64,000 nucleotides of DNA from NCBI RefSeq assembly GCF_019704555.1, contig NZ_AP024745.1, forward strand, positions 8,378,501-8,442,500, in the 5' to 3' direction. The translations under genes and the position numbers were made by a program. Source of the DNA: Actinoplanes sp. L3-i22. GTDB lineage: Bacteria > Actinomycetota > Actinomycetes > Mycobacteriales > Micromonosporaceae. Positions 17,477 through 26,705 of the stretch are shown here, in pieces. How positions within the stretch are numbered: the stretch's first letter is position 1; each line of letters begins with the position of its first letter. A model generated the notes under the pieces. It ran no database searches. It saw only the letters and a list, made by a program, of their open reading frames with translations, and was not told where the DNA came from.

Positions 17477-19831
17477 CTAATCCTGGTGCTGGTGATCCGG
17501 CACCGGGGCGCGCAGGCGGGCGGCCGCCGGGTCGTGGGAAGACGGCTCGGCGGCCGGGAGCGCGGACAGCCCGGGCAACCGGCTGTCCATGATCGCGGCC
17601 CGCTCGGCGAGCGCCCGGTCCAGCGCGGCGCGCACCTTCGCGTCGTCCTCTTCCACGGGTTCGGTCGGGATGTGCCTCATGTCGAGCTCCTCCTGGTTAG
17701 CGGCGACCGGCAGGGTGAAGTGGAACCGGGTGCCCCCGCCGGGGTTGTCCTCGACACCGATCTCGCCGCCGTGCCGCTCCACGACGCGGCGGCAGATGGC
17801 CAGGCCGAGCCCGGTGCCGTCGTACCCGGCCGAGCCCGGTGCCCGGTGGAACGAGTCGAAGACCCGGGGCTTGTCCGGGTCCGGGATGCCGATGCCGGCG
17901 TCGGCCACCACGATCCGCACCCAGCCCGGCGCGGCGTCGGCGGCGGTGACGTCGGCGTACGGCGCGGCGCCCGGCCGCACGTACTTGAAGGCGTTGCCGA
18001 TCAGGTTGTCCAGCACGTGCCGGAGCATCGCCGGGTCGGCGCGGACCCCGGGCAGCGGGCCGACCGTCCACGACGGCCGCGGCCCCCCGGTGCTGCGCAG
18101 GCTCGCGGCCCGCTCCTGCAGCGCCTCCCGGACCAGCGGCTCCAGCGGCAGGTCGGCGAGGCTCAGCGCGGCGTCCCGGGCGGTGCTGTACGCCAGCAGC
18201 GTCTCGATCAGCGCGTCCATCCGGTCCACGGCCCGCATGATCCGCAGCAGCGAGCTCCGCACCTCGGCCGCGTCGCCGGGGTCGTCCAGGGCCAGCTCGC
18301 AGTGCCCCCGCACGATCGCCAGCGGTGACTTCAGGTCGTGCGCCACCACGCCCGCGAAGATCGCCAGGTCCTTCTCGTACTGCCGCAGGTCGGTGATGTC
18401 CCGGAAGACCGCGACCGCGCCGCGCAGCCCGGCGCTCGGGTCCAGCGGTCGCGCGTCGACCCCGAGCAGCACCCCGTCCGGCCGGTTGGCGTTGCGGATG
18501 AGCACCTCACCGGTCACGTCCGGCTCGCCGCGCATGGCCCGGATCAGCGGCATCTCGTCGACCGGCATCGGCGTGCTCCCGTCGGCCCGGAACGCCCCGT
18601 AGTGCTCCTGCCAGGCCCCCGGGTCGTCGTTGGACTCGGTGACCCCCATCAGCCGCTTGGCCGCCGGGTTCTCCAGCAGCACCCGGCCGGAGCCGTCCAC
18701 GACGCTGACCCCGTCCCCGATCGTCGTCATGATCGCGCCGAGCAGCCCGGCCTGCCGGCGGCTCTCCGCCTCGGCGCCGCGCAGCTCGGCGGTGGCCTGC
18801 TCGACCCGTTCGCGGGCCCGGGTGCGGCCGGTGGCCAGCACGTAGACCAGCCAGGCCAGGATGCCGGTGAGGATCAGGCCGCCGGCCAGGACGGTGACCG
18901 GCAGGTGCCCGCCGGCCCCCGGGAGGCGGCCCGAGTCGGCGCGCAGGCCCAGCTCCCAGACGTGGTCGGCGACCGGCAGCGTCATCGACCGGGTCAGGTC
19001 CGGGTCGCCGGGCACCGGCTGCCGGGCGACCCGGGCGCGGCTGCCGTCGCTGTTGACCGCGACCAGGGTGCCGTCCAGCTGGCCCTGGCTGACCGTGGCC
19101 AGTACGCCGGAGAGGAAGTCGCCGCCGCGCAGGCCGAGGACCAGCCAGCCGCGGAAGACCGGATCGTTGGCGCGGGTCCGGACCGGGGCGGCGAAGACGA
19201 ACGACTGCTGGCGCTCGGCGGCCGGCACCTTGCGGTCGCGGAGCAGGACGTACGTGTCGGACACCGTGCTGCCGCCGATCTGCCGCGCGGTCCGCAGCGC
19301 GTCGGCGGGCTGCGCCACCCCGCTCAGGTCGGTGCCGGCCGAGCCGGTGGCGGTGTCGTGCTCGTTCAGGATCCGGCTGAAGACCGGGAAGTAGTGCTCA
19401 CTCGCGCCCGCCCGCGGGTGCAGGGTCAGCCCGCTCGCGCCGGCCGCCCGCCAGCGCTCCTGGGCGGCGGGCACGTCCGCGGTGGTGACCGGGACGACGT
19501 AGGCGATCGCCACCACCCCGAGCAGCCCGGCGCTGTCCAGCGGCGCGCTGGCCTGGTCGAAGTCGTCCCAGGTGACGGTCTCGTCGGTGGCCAGCCCGGC
19601 GGCGACGGCCTCCAGCAGGTCGCGGTACCGGTCGGTCTCGGCGTGCACCGCGGACAGCGCCATCTCGGCGCGCTGGTCCATCACCCGGCGGGTGTTCTCC
19701 CGCTGGGCGGCGCGCAGGCCGGCCACGGTGAGCAGGGTGGCGAGCAGGCCGCAGAGCACGACGGCGGCCGCCAGCGCCGGGCCGGTGTACCGGCTCCGAA
19801 CAGGTCCCGCCGCCGACCGTCCCCCCACCAT
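17477..19831 (-). CDS. CHASE-PAS hybrid-less sensor histidine kinase
   Basis: A 784-aa membrane kinase. A membrane helix near 18-37 is followed by an extracellular CHASE domain (about 55-290), a second helix (about 315-337), a coiled stretch, a PAS domain (about 360-470, TIGDGVSVVDGSGRVLLENPA), HisKA with H498 (VVAHDLKSPLAIV), and HATPase_c with NLIGNAFKYV, VADAGIGIPD and GTGLGLAICRRVVE. The C-terminal 70 residues are charged and disordered. CHASE domains sense small extracellular ligands. ATG at 19831 is preferred because the in-frame ATG at 19870 lies inside the terminator hairpin of the upstream gene; neither has a clear ribosome site, so it may be leaderless. Confidence 0.88.
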   Translation of the reverse strand: MVGGRSAAGPVRSRYTGPALAAAVVLCGLLATLLTVAGLRAAQRENTRRVMDQRAEMALSAVHAETDRYRDLLEAVAAGLATDETVTWDDFDQASAPLDSAGLLGVVAIAYVVPVTTADVPAAQERWRAAGASGLTLHPRAGASEHYFPVFSRILNEHDTATGSAGTDLSGVAQPADALRTARQIGGSTVSDTYVLLRDRKVPAAERQQSFVFAAPVRTRANDPVFRGWLVLGLRGGDFLSGVLATVSQGQLDGTLVAVNSDGSRARVARQPVPGDPDLTRSMTLPVADHVWELGLRADSGRLPGAGGHLPVTVLAGGLILTGILAWLVYVLATGRTRARERVEQATAELRGAEAESRRQAGLLGAIMTTIGDGVSVVDGSGRVLLENPAAKRLMGVTESNDDPGAWQEHYGAFRADGSTPMPVDEMPLIRAMRGEPDVTGEVLIRNANRPDGVLLGVDARPLDPSAGLRGAVAVFRDITDLRQYEKDLAIFAGVVAHDLKSPLAIVRGHCELALDDPGDAAEVRSSLLRIMRAVDRMDALIETLLAYSTARDAALSLADLPLEPLVREALQERAASLRSTGGPRPSWTVGPLPGVRADPAMLRHVLDNLIGNAFKYVRPGAAPYADVTAADAAPGWVRIVVADAGIGIPDPDKPRVFDSFHRAPGSAGYDGTGLGLAICRRVVERHGGEIGVEDNPGGGTRFHFTLPVAANQEELDMRHIPTEPVEEDDAKVRAALDRALAERAAIMDSRLPGLSALPAAEPSSHDPAAARLRAPVPDHQHQD

Positions 19832-19851
19832 AAAGAGCGTAAGCCGCAAAA

Positions 19852-19886
19852 CGCCCCCATCGACCGGCATTCGGCCAATGGGGGCG
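19852..19886 (-). terminator. intrinsic terminator of the glucosaminidase gene
   Basis: Arms CGCCCCCAT and ATGGGGGCG (9 bp) enclose a 17-nt loop with a minor inner GGC/GCC pairing. On the minus strand TTTT follows immediately. It lies 8 nt past the stop of the gene at 19895 and overlaps the upstream start option of the histidine kinase. Confidence 0.75.
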
Positions 19887-19894
19887 GGCGGTTG

Positions 19895-21040
19895 CTATTT
19901 CCAGGTGTCGTAGGCGTACAGGTTGTACGCGGTCATGATCCCGGTCACCTTGGTGTAGTAGTTCGGGTCGGTGGCGTACCCGGCCTTCCACACCTGCCAG
20001 ATGAAGTTGTTCGCGTCCCTGGTGTAGGCGAACGCCGGCGTGTACCGCTTGTTGACCTTCAGGAAGTTCCCGTGGTCGCGGAACGAGTGGGCCATCGTGG
20101 CGTACGTCCGGAACGCGTCCGACATCGGGAAGCAGTTCCCGGCCTTGTCGCACTCGGTCGTCGCGTAGACGTGACAGCCGTTGGCGAGCGTCCCGTACGC
20201 GCCGTTCTGGCACTTGATCCCGAAGAAGTTCCGATCGGCCGCGGCCAGCCCGCTCCGGCCCCAGCCGGACTCCAGGATGGCCTGGGCGATCGTCACCGAC
20301 GGCGGGACGCCGTACTGCCGCCAGCCGAGCTGGGCGCCGGCCACCGCGGCCGCGATGAACTGGGCCTGGGTCATGCTGGGCGTGGCCGGCGCGGTGGCCG
20401 AGGACGGCGCGCACGGCTTCAGGGCGGCGGAGACGACGTAGGCGTGCGCGAGGTACCGCCCGTCGGTCAGCTGGTCCCACAGGTTCGTGGTCCGGACCGT
20501 CCCGCGGACGCTGGACCCCGGCACGGAGCAGACCAGCTGCACCGCGCCGCCGTTCGCGACCTTGCGCACCGGCACGCCGCTGGCCGACGGCGTGGTCCGC
20601 ACGTTCACCGGTCCGTCCGCGGTCTTCACCCGGCCGGCGACGTACGCCGGAGTGGTCTCGGTCTTGGGTTTGGGTTTGGTCTTGACCTTCTCGGCGACCG
20701 GCGCGGCGCCGCACGCGGGCGCCTTCCCGACCGTGGTCAGGTACGAGTCGGACACGTAGTACCCGCTGGACAGCTTGTCCCAGACGGCCGTCGTGCGCAG
20801 CTTGCCGCGCACGCTCTGCCCGGTCACCGTGCACGCCACGGTAACCTTCTGCCCGTCGTGCAGGGTTCCCTTGATCTCGGCCGCGAGCGACGGCCTGGCA
20901 CGGACCTTGAGCTGGCTGTTGACGTCGACGACGGCGGTCACCCCGGCCGCCTGGGCGGCCGACGGGGCTACGCCCAGCCCGGCCCCGGCGGCAAGCACCA
21001 GCAGCGTGCCGGTGAGCAGTCGTCGGGAGCTGTGCCTCAT
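19895..21040 (-). CDS. secreted glucosaminidase-type peptidoglycan hydrolase with two SH3 repeats
   Basis: A 381-aa exported protein with a signal peptide of about 31 residues ending SAAQAA. Two bacterial SH3-like repeats (about 35-110 and 135-210) share V.VR..PS and VRGKLRTTAVWDKL / VRGTVRTTNLWDQL blocks and are joined by a Lys/Pro linker (KVKTKPKPKTETTP). The C-terminal domain (about 225-381) is of the FlgJ/GH73 mannosyl-glycoprotein endo-N-acetylglucosaminidase class: PSVTIAQAILESGWGRS (catalytic Glu), NFFGIKC, FRTYATMAHSFRDHGNFL and WKAGYATDPNYYTKV. It cleaves cell-wall glycan, probably in growth or spore-wall turnover. AAGGGGAC precedes the ATG. It is divergent from the PAP2 gene. Confidence 0.88.
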   Translation of the reverse strand: MRHSSRRLLTGTLLVLAAGAGLGVAPSAAQAAGVTAVVDVNSQLKVRARPSLAAEIKGTLHDGQKVTVACTVTGQSVRGKLRTTAVWDKLSSGYYVSDSYLTTVGKAPACGAAPVAEKVKTKPKPKTETTPAYVAGRVKTADGPVNVRTTPSASGVPVRKVANGGAVQLVCSVPGSSVRGTVRTTNLWDQLTDGRYLAHAYVVSAALKPCAPSSATAPATPSMTQAQFIAAAVAGAQLGWRQYGVPPSVTIAQAILESGWGRSGLAAADRNFFGIKCQNGAYGTLANGCHVYATTECDKAGNCFPMSDAFRTYATMAHSFRDHGNFLKVNKRYTPAFAYTRDANNFIWQVWKAGYATDPNYYTKVTGIMTAYNLYAYDTWK

Positions 21041-21205
21041 GTAAACGTCCCCTTCGTTCCGGTCGGCATCGGTACGAAGATCCACGCCGCCCGGTGCGCG
21101 GGCGGAACGCAAACGGGAGCACGTGGGTTGCCAGGCATCAAAAGTCGCGGGACTGGGAAAGGGCGTGTCCACATCAGGAGCAACGGACAAGATCAGGGAG
21201 AGGCG

Positions 21206-22108
21206 ATGACGGCGGTCACCACACGTCGCGTACGGCCCCGCGAGAAATCCACAACCGGCGGATGGCACGCGATATCTCCGCTGGTCATCGCGCTGCTGGC
21301 GGCCGGGGCAGCGTTCCTCGTCTATCGAATCTTCATTCGTACGGGGCTCGGCCAGACGATAGATAGCGTCTCGATGCGCGGCGGTGATATAAACCACCCG
21401 CAGGTCAACGAGGTGCTCAGCCGTACGCTCAACGCCACCCAGCTGGTCGTGCTCGGCATCGTCTGCCTGATCGCCGTCGTCGTCGGCATCCTGCGCCGGC
21501 GCTTCGACCTGTCGGTCGGCGCGGCCCTGCTGGTGATCTCCGTGAACGTCGCGGTGCAGCAGCTCAAGTCCCACCTGGACCGGCCCGACCTGGACGGCAC
21601 GTCGATGCCGAACTCGTTCCCCAGCGGGCACACCGCGGCCGCCGCGTCGGTCGCGTTCGTGCTGATCCTGGCGTTCCCGCGGGCCATGCGCGGCGCGATG
21701 GGCCTGCTCGGCGCCGCCTACGTGGCGATCGTCGCGGTCGCCACCGTCTGGGCCGAGTGGCACCGCCCCAGCGACACCGTCGCGGCGCTGCTGATCGTGC
21801 TGGCCCTGGGCTCGCTGATCATGTGGGTGATCCGGCTGCGCCGCTCCGGCCCGCGCGCCTCGATCACCCCGGCCCGGTTCGCCACGCTGCCGCTCGCCCT
21901 GGTCGGCACCATCTGCACCGCGGCTTGCCTGTTCGGCCTGGCTTCGGTAGCGATGTCCGAGCGCGTCATGCCGGATCTGGTCTCCGGCCGGTTCGCGTTC
22001 CTGACCGGTGTGGCGGGGATCATGGCCGCCGTCGCCGGAACGTTCTATTTCTGGGTGCGGATCACCGCTGGTGACCCGTTGCCCGAACAGGGAGGCAAAA
22101 CCCGATGA
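21206..22108 (+). CDS. PAP2-family membrane phosphatase
   Basis: A 300-aa integral membrane protein with about seven helices and a PAP2/phosphatidic-acid phosphatase core: KSHLDRP, FPSGHTAAAAS and WAEWHRPSDT supply the Lys/Arg, Ser-Gly-His and His-Asp catalytic parts. The first motif is shorter than the canonical KX6RP, and the third lacks its usual Ser-Arg. Family members dephosphorylate lipid phosphates such as undecaprenyl diphosphate at the outer membrane face. ATG at 21206 follows AGGGAGAGG. The stop overlaps the next start (ATGA), so the two genes are translationally coupled. It is divergent from the cell-wall hydrolase, which fits an envelope role. Confidence 0.85.
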   Translation: MTAVTTRRVRPREKSTTGGWHAISPLVIALLAAGAAFLVYRIFIRTGLGQTIDSVSMRGGDINHPQVNEVLSRTLNATQLVVLGIVCLIAVVVGILRRRFDLSVGAALLVISVNVAVQQLKSHLDRPDLDGTSMPNSFPSGHTAAAASVAFVLILAFPRAMRGAMGLLGAAYVAIVAVATVWAEWHRPSDTVAALLIVLALGSLIMWVIRLRRSGPRASITPARFATLPLALVGTICTAACLFGLASVAMSERVMPDLVSGRFAFLTGVAGIMAAVAGTFYFWVRITAGDPLPEQGGKTR

Positions 22109-22722
22109 CCACCCCCGACGACCAGTCCACCCCCGCCCCGGTGCCGCCGGTGCCGCCGGTCGACGACCCGGCCGCGGCCGCGCCGCAGGCCACCGGCACC
22201 GTTCCGCCCGGCCCGGCCGGCGTCCCCCAGCTTCCGGCGCAGACTCTCGGCGACCCGAAGCACGCCGGCCCCACCGTCGTGGTCGGCAGCTACCCCGAGT
22301 ACGCCCTGGCCCAGCAGGCCGTCGACTACCTCTCCGACAACAAGTTCCCGGTCGAACGCACCTCGATCATCGGCACCGACCTGCGCCTGGTCGAGACGGT
22401 CCTGGGCCGCCTCACCACGGCCCGGGCGGCGGCGGCCGGCGCGGCCAGCGGCGCCTGGTTCGGCCTGTTCATCGGCGTGCTGTTCGGCCTGTTCAGCGAC
22501 TCGAACTGGTTCGCGGTCATCCTGACCACGGTCCTGGTCGGCGCGGTCTGGGGCGCGGTCTTCGGCGCCATCGCGCACGCCGCGACCGGCGGCCGCCGCG
22601 ACTTCACGTCCCGCAGTTCGCTGCAGGCCGCGCAGTATGCGGTGCTGGCCGACGCCGAGGTCGCCGACGAGGCCAAGACCCTGCTGATCCGCCTCAACTG
22701 GCAGGCCAGCGGCGCCCAGTAG
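22105..22722 (+). CDS. general stress protein (YflT/GSP17M-like) with glycine-zipper membrane segment
   Basis: A 205-aa protein. A Pro/Ala-rich disordered lead (1-50) is followed by the ferredoxin-like GSP fold (VVVGSYPEYALAQQAVDYLS, then FPVERTSIIGTDLRLVETV), a hydrophobic hairpin (AAAAGAASGAWFGLFIGVLFGLF...VILTTVLVGAVWGAVFGAIAHAA), and a closing strand-helix (YAVLADAEVADEAKTLLIRL). Such proteins are induced by general stress in Bacillus and actinomycetes; their biochemistry is unknown. Start and stop overlap the PAP2 gene by 4 nt. The gene is convergent with the sigma factor across repeat copy 2. Confidence 0.75.
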   Translation: MTTPDDQSTPAPVPPVPPVDDPAAAAPQATGTVPPGPAGVPQLPAQTLGDPKHAGPTVVVGSYPEYALAQQAVDYLSDNKFPVERTSIIGTDLRLVETVLGRLTTARAAAAGAASGAWFGLFIGVLFGLFSDSNWFAVILTTVLVGAVWGAVFGAIAHAATGGRRDFTSRSSLQAAQYAVLADAEVADEAKTLLIRLNWQASGAQ

Positions 22723-22811
22723 CCCGCCGACCGCGCCGAGACGCCCGGAAACGACGCCGGGCCACGCTGCCGCTCATCGCGGTGCCGCGGTCCGGCGTCG
22801 TCGTTCCCGAA

Positions 22812-22957
22812 GATCAAATTCTTTTTTGCCTACGCTGCGGCCAATAACTGATCGTCGCTCCCGCGGGGACCCTTCCGGGCCTCGCAGGGCGCTGGCGCGC
22901 CCAGAACGCGAGACCCTCCAGGGCGACGTCCGCGGGTGGTCCCGGTTTAAAAGGACC
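22812..22957 (-). repeat. dispersed intergenic element, copy 2 of 4
   Basis: A full copy on the minus strand, starting 6 nt past the stop of the SigB/SigF-type gene. The invariant 30-bp block is 22850-22879. The outer hairpin arms are GGGTCTCG and CGAGGCCC, so one A-U pair becomes U-G when read on the minus strand. The inner arms are GGGCGC and GCGCCC with loop GCCA. It ends GTAGGCAAAAAAGAATTTG. A rightward open frame through it (LRPITDRRSRGDPSG) recurs in copy 3 and is judged a by-product of the repeat. Confidence 0.85.
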
Positions 22958-22963
22958 AGAAGA

Positions 22964-23737
22964 TCAGAGCTGGGCGTCGAGCTGGTTGCGGAGCTTGGCG
23001 AGGGCCTTGGTCAGCAGCCGGGAGACGTGCATCTGGGAGATCCCGATCTGGTCGGCGATCTGCGACTGCGTCAGGTTCCCGTAGAACCGCAGGGTCAGGA
23101 TCCGCTGCTCACGCTCGTCCAGCGTGGCCAGCGCCGGCCCCAGGGCCACCCGGGTCTCGGCCAGTTCGTACTCGTGGTCCTCGCCGCCGAGCGTGTCACC
23201 CAGCTCGGTCGAGCCGTCGGCGCTGATCGGCGTGGAGAGCGACGTCGCGTTGTAGGCGCGGGCGCCTTCCAGGCCCTCCAGCACCTCCTCCTCGCTGATC
23301 CCGAGGTGCCCGGCGATGTCCGGCACCGTCGGCGACCGGCCCAGCTTGTGGGTCAGCGTGCTGTTCGCCTCGGTGATCGCCAGCCGCAGCTCCTGCAGCC
23401 GGCGCGGCACCCGCACGGACCAGGTCCGGTCCCGGAAGTGCCGCTTGATCTCGCCGATGATGGTCGGGATCGCGTAGCCGGCGAAGTCGACACCGCGCTC
23501 GGGGTCGAACTTGTCGACCGCCTTGATCAGGCCGACCGTCGCGGTCTGGACCAGGTCGTCGGTCGGCTCGCCGCGGCCGGAGTAACGGTTGGCGAGGTGG
23601 CGGGCGAGAGGCAGCCAGGCCTCGATCGCACGGTCCCGGATCCGGGTCCGGTCCCGGCCCGGGGTCATCACCGCCATCGCGTCGAGCAGTTCGGTCGCGG
23701 TGGTCTCGGGTGCGCTATGAACCTCGATCACTGTCAT
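22964..23737 (-). CDS. SigB/SigF-family RNA polymerase sigma factor
   Basis: A 257-aa group 3 sigma factor for general stress or developmental genes. Region 2 has DDLVQTATVGLIKAVDKFDPERGVDFAGYAIPTIIGEIKRHFRD, with the typical TIIGEIKRHFRD of SigB/F/G proteins, then region 3 (RVPRRLQELRLAITEANSTL) and region 4 (LDEREQRILTLRFYGNLTQSQIADQIGISQMHVSRLLTKAL). ATG at 23737 follows GGAGG at 8 nt; the earlier in-frame start lies outside the domain. Its control by partner switching would connect to SpoIIE phosphatases such as the one at 7091, though no RsbW/STAS gene is adjacent. Repeat copy 2 sits in its 3' region. Confidence 0.92.
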   Translation of the reverse strand: MTVIEVHSAPETTATELLDAMAVMTPGRDRTRIRDRAIEAWLPLARHLANRYSGRGEPTDDLVQTATVGLIKAVDKFDPERGVDFAGYAIPTIIGEIKRHFRDRTWSVRVPRRLQELRLAITEANSTLTHKLGRSPTVPDIAGHLGISEEEVLEGLEGARAYNATSLSTPISADGSTELGDTLGGEDHEYELAETRVALGPALATLDEREQRILTLRFYGNLTQSQIADQIGISQMHVSRLLTKALAKLRNQLDAQL

Positions 23738-23814
23738 GGGTGGTCCTCCATCAGCGGGCAGAGAGCCGTGCCCGCACGCGGCGACCGTTCTGTAAAGCTG
23801 TCCTGACAAGCCAC

Positions 23815-23845
23815 GCTAGCCGACAAGACTAGCTCTGACTAGCCG
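23815..23845. promoter_or_regulatory. direct CTAGC repeats in the sigma factor/ppgK promoter region
   Basis: CTAGCCGA at 23815, CTAGC at 23828 and CTAGCCGA at 23838; GACTAGC recurs exactly 10 bp apart (23826 and 23836), one helical turn. A GAGTGACTC dyad follows at about 23852. The site lies 78-108 nt upstream of the sigma factor start and about 135 nt upstream of ppgK. It looks like an operator; the protein is unknown. Confidence 0.35.
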
Positions 23846-23978
23846 AAAGTATGAGTGACTCTACGTGAATGCGGGAACTACGGACTGAATTCACTCGTGG
23901 GAGCGCGGAGGATTCGGCGTGGAGCCTTCGTGGTAAACAGCACGGGCGAGTGACCAGCGGGAAGACGGGAAGACACGG

Positions 23979-24820
<842 letters not shown>

Positions 24821-24821
<1 letters not shown>

Positions 24822-25288
24822 TGGCCCGCACGATCGCCACGAACACCCGGGCGAGCCGGGACGAGCTGGTCGCGTTCCTGCGCCCGCGGCACCACGCGAT
24901 CCTGATGACGGTCCGCAAGGACGGGACCCCGCAGTCGTCGCCGAACACGTGTGGCGTCGACGCCGAGGGCCGGATCGTGATCTCCAGCTATCCGGAGCGG
25001 GCCAAGGTCGCGAACATCCGGCGCAACCCGCGGGTGACGCTCTGCGTGCTCTCCGACGAGTGGAACGGCCCGTGGGTCCAGGTCGACGGCACCGCCGAGG
25101 TGATCGACCTGCCGGACGCGGTCGAGCCGCTGGTGGAGTACTTCCGCTGCATCTCCGGCGAGCACTCGAACTGGGACGAGTACCGGCAGGCCATGCGTGA
25201 CCAGGGCAAGTGCCTGATCCGCGTGACCGTCGACGCCTGGGGCCCGATCGCCACCGGCGGCTTCCCGGCCCGCCTCGCCGAGGACTAG
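24821..25288 (+). CDS. PPOX-class split-barrel flavin/F420 protein
   Basis: A 155-aa protein of the pyridoxamine-5'-phosphate oxidase-like split-barrel fold, probably a homodimer binding F420 or FMN. Features are LVAFLRPRHHAILMTVRKDGTPQSSP, GRIVISSYPERAKVANIRRNPRVTLCVLS and PWVQVDGTAEVIDLPDA, the pattern of actinobacterial F420-dependent PPOX enzymes. The substrate is unknown. It starts on the last base of the ppgK stop, indicating one operon, although no biochemical link is obvious. A strong terminator follows. Confidence 0.85.
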
Positions 25289-25303
25289 AGAAGCCAAAAA
25301 AGG

Positions 25304-25351
25304 CCATACGGCCGGCACCCCCCAGGAGGTAAAGGGGTGCCGGCCGTACGG
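25304..25351. terminator. bidirectional terminator between convergent genes
   Basis: An 18-bp stem with one non-Watson-Crick position (arms 25304-25321 and 25334-25351; core TACGGCCGGCACCCC). On the plus strand GTTTCCC follows; on the minus strand a T6 run follows (25295-25300 as A on plus). The loop contains AGGAGGT, a ribosome-site look-alike with no start codon behind it. Confidence 0.85.
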
Positions 25352-25445
25352 TTTCCCTACCCTCTTCGCAGGGGGTCAGGTGCGCTGTCCGGCGGGCGTC
25401 GGGGGACGCCCCAGCACACCGGAACGAAGAGGGCTCAACAAGTCA

Positions 25446-26051
25446 TCAGGCGGTGCGGTCCCCGCCGAGCTGGGCGAGGCCCTCGGAGCCGGCGACCTCC
25501 GCGTCCAGCAGGTACAGGAGCGTGTCGCGGTGCATCGCGGCGATCGGCTCCAGCAGGTCGGGGTGGCGCAGCAGCGTGGCGGCCTCCCGGTCCCGGACGT
25601 CCGGCTGCAACAGCCGGCGGAACTCGCTGGGCAGCCCACCGGTGCGGCGAGCGTGCGGCCGAGGCCGCGGGTCCGACATCGGCACCGCGGCGATCACCGC
25701 GTCCACCCCGCGGCGGGCCAGCATCGGGTCGGCGAGCAGGCACGCGGCCCAGCTGACGACGACCTCGTCGACCCAGGTACGCCAGCCCTCGCCGTCGGCG
25801 TACTCGTCCTCGGGCTCGCTGCCGGCCTTCCAGTCCAGCAGCGCGGACCCGCCGGGCCCGGCGATGGCGACCAGCGCGGCGTCGATCTCGGTCGGGTAGC
25901 GCAGCCAGGCGGCGACCGTCACGGCCTGCCGGGCCTGCAGCTCGGAGAGCGTGTGCGCGACCGTGTTCGACTCCCCACCGGGGTACGCCCGGGCCAGCCA
26001 GTGGGTGCTGGCGGCGATCACCGGGGACAGTGCGGTCGACGGTCCGGCCAC
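25446..26051 (-). CDS. hypothetical protein, helical, unknown function
   Basis: A 201-aa soluble protein with no recognised domain. It has a long helical N-terminus (THWLARAYPGGESNTVAHTLSELQARQAVTVAAWLRYP), an acidic middle (GSEPEDEYADGEGWRTWVDEVVVSWAACLLADP) and a basic loop, and ends DRTA. GTG start with AGGAG at 6-7 nt. It stands alone on the minus strand behind a strong shared terminator. Confidence 0.65.
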   Translation of the reverse strand: MAGPSTALSPVIAASTHWLARAYPGGESNTVAHTLSELQARQAVTVAAWLRYPTEIDAALVAIAGPGGSALLDWKAGSEPEDEYADGEGWRTWVDEVVVSWAACLLADPMLARRGVDAVIAAVPMSDPRPRPHARRTGGLPSEFRRLLQPDVRDREAATLLRHPDLLEPIAAMHRDTLLYLLDAEVAGSEGLAQLGGDRTA

Positions 26052-26705
26052 GACGTTCTCCTTACCTCAGGCGCCGGGCCGGTGTTCGGCTGGCGTCGAA
26101 GGGATAACTCGGTCGCGCGGGCGGCCCCTTGAGCCAGGTTCCTCGATGGCAACGCACGGCAACCGAGGCACACCCGAGGGCCGGGAGGACACCCGATCGG
26201 ATGTACGTCGTGATCGCCGTGGCCGTCCGCGCCGCGCCGCGCCGCCCGCACGTCTCGGCCCGGTGCCGTTCTCGCGACATCCGCGGCGGGCGCCGTGACC
26301 GGGCGGACCGCGCGTGACCGAGGTGACGGATGGGCCCCCGACGACCCGCACGGGGATCAGGACAGCCACGGTGGCCAGCGCGTTCACCGGGACGGCCGGG
26401 TCCGCGGCGACGGCAGCGCGCGACGGGAACCCGATCTTGCTCGCTGGAGCGGTTCCCTCGCTGCGGGTGAGGCGCACTCGGAGCCTGTTGCCGGAAGGTG
26501 AACTTGTCGTGTTTTCCAGCAGCGCGCGGCCCCGTACGGATGCGAAGCGGTAGGGGTTCTCCGGTAGGTTTGGCGCATCGGCGATCGGCCGGTTCGCGGA
26601 ACCCCCAGCGTTTCAGAATCTCCACTCCGGAGAAGTCATAGGACGACCGCGACGGTTTTTTCGGTCGCCGGGTCCTGCTGAGCCCCTCTGACTACGGTGG
26701 AGATC
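26052..26705. other. 650-bp stretch without a convincing gene, upstream of glgE
   Basis: Several short overlapping open frames occur on both strands (for example a 79-codon GTG frame from 26314 on plus), but none has a good ribosome site and codon bias is mixed. It must hold the promoters of the divergent hypothetical gene and of the glgE operon. A hairpin-like GCGAC-TTTTTT-GTCGC motif lies at about 26649-26671, and the sequence is locally AT-richer near 26500-26640. No further element was recognised. Confidence 0.45.

Noticed and set aside
18338..21205. Long plus-strand open frame running into the PAP2 gene
   Set aside because: Only the part from 21206 has a ribosome site and a recognisable protein; the upstream part is antisense to the histidine kinase and glucosaminidase genes.
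21041..21205. c-di-AMP (ydaO) riboswitch ahead of the cell-wall hydrolase
   Set aside because: Such riboswitches often precede these genes and a CCCGGTGCGCGGG hairpin is present, but the conserved ydaO blocks could not be matched.
25304..25351. AGGAGGT in the terminator loop as a ribosome binding site
   Set aside because: No start codon and frame follow at suitable spacing; it lies in the loop of a strong bidirectional terminator.
26314..26553. 79-codon plus-strand frame upstream of glgE
   Set aside because: GTG start without a ribosome site, overlapping equally long frames on the other strand; no recognisable domain.
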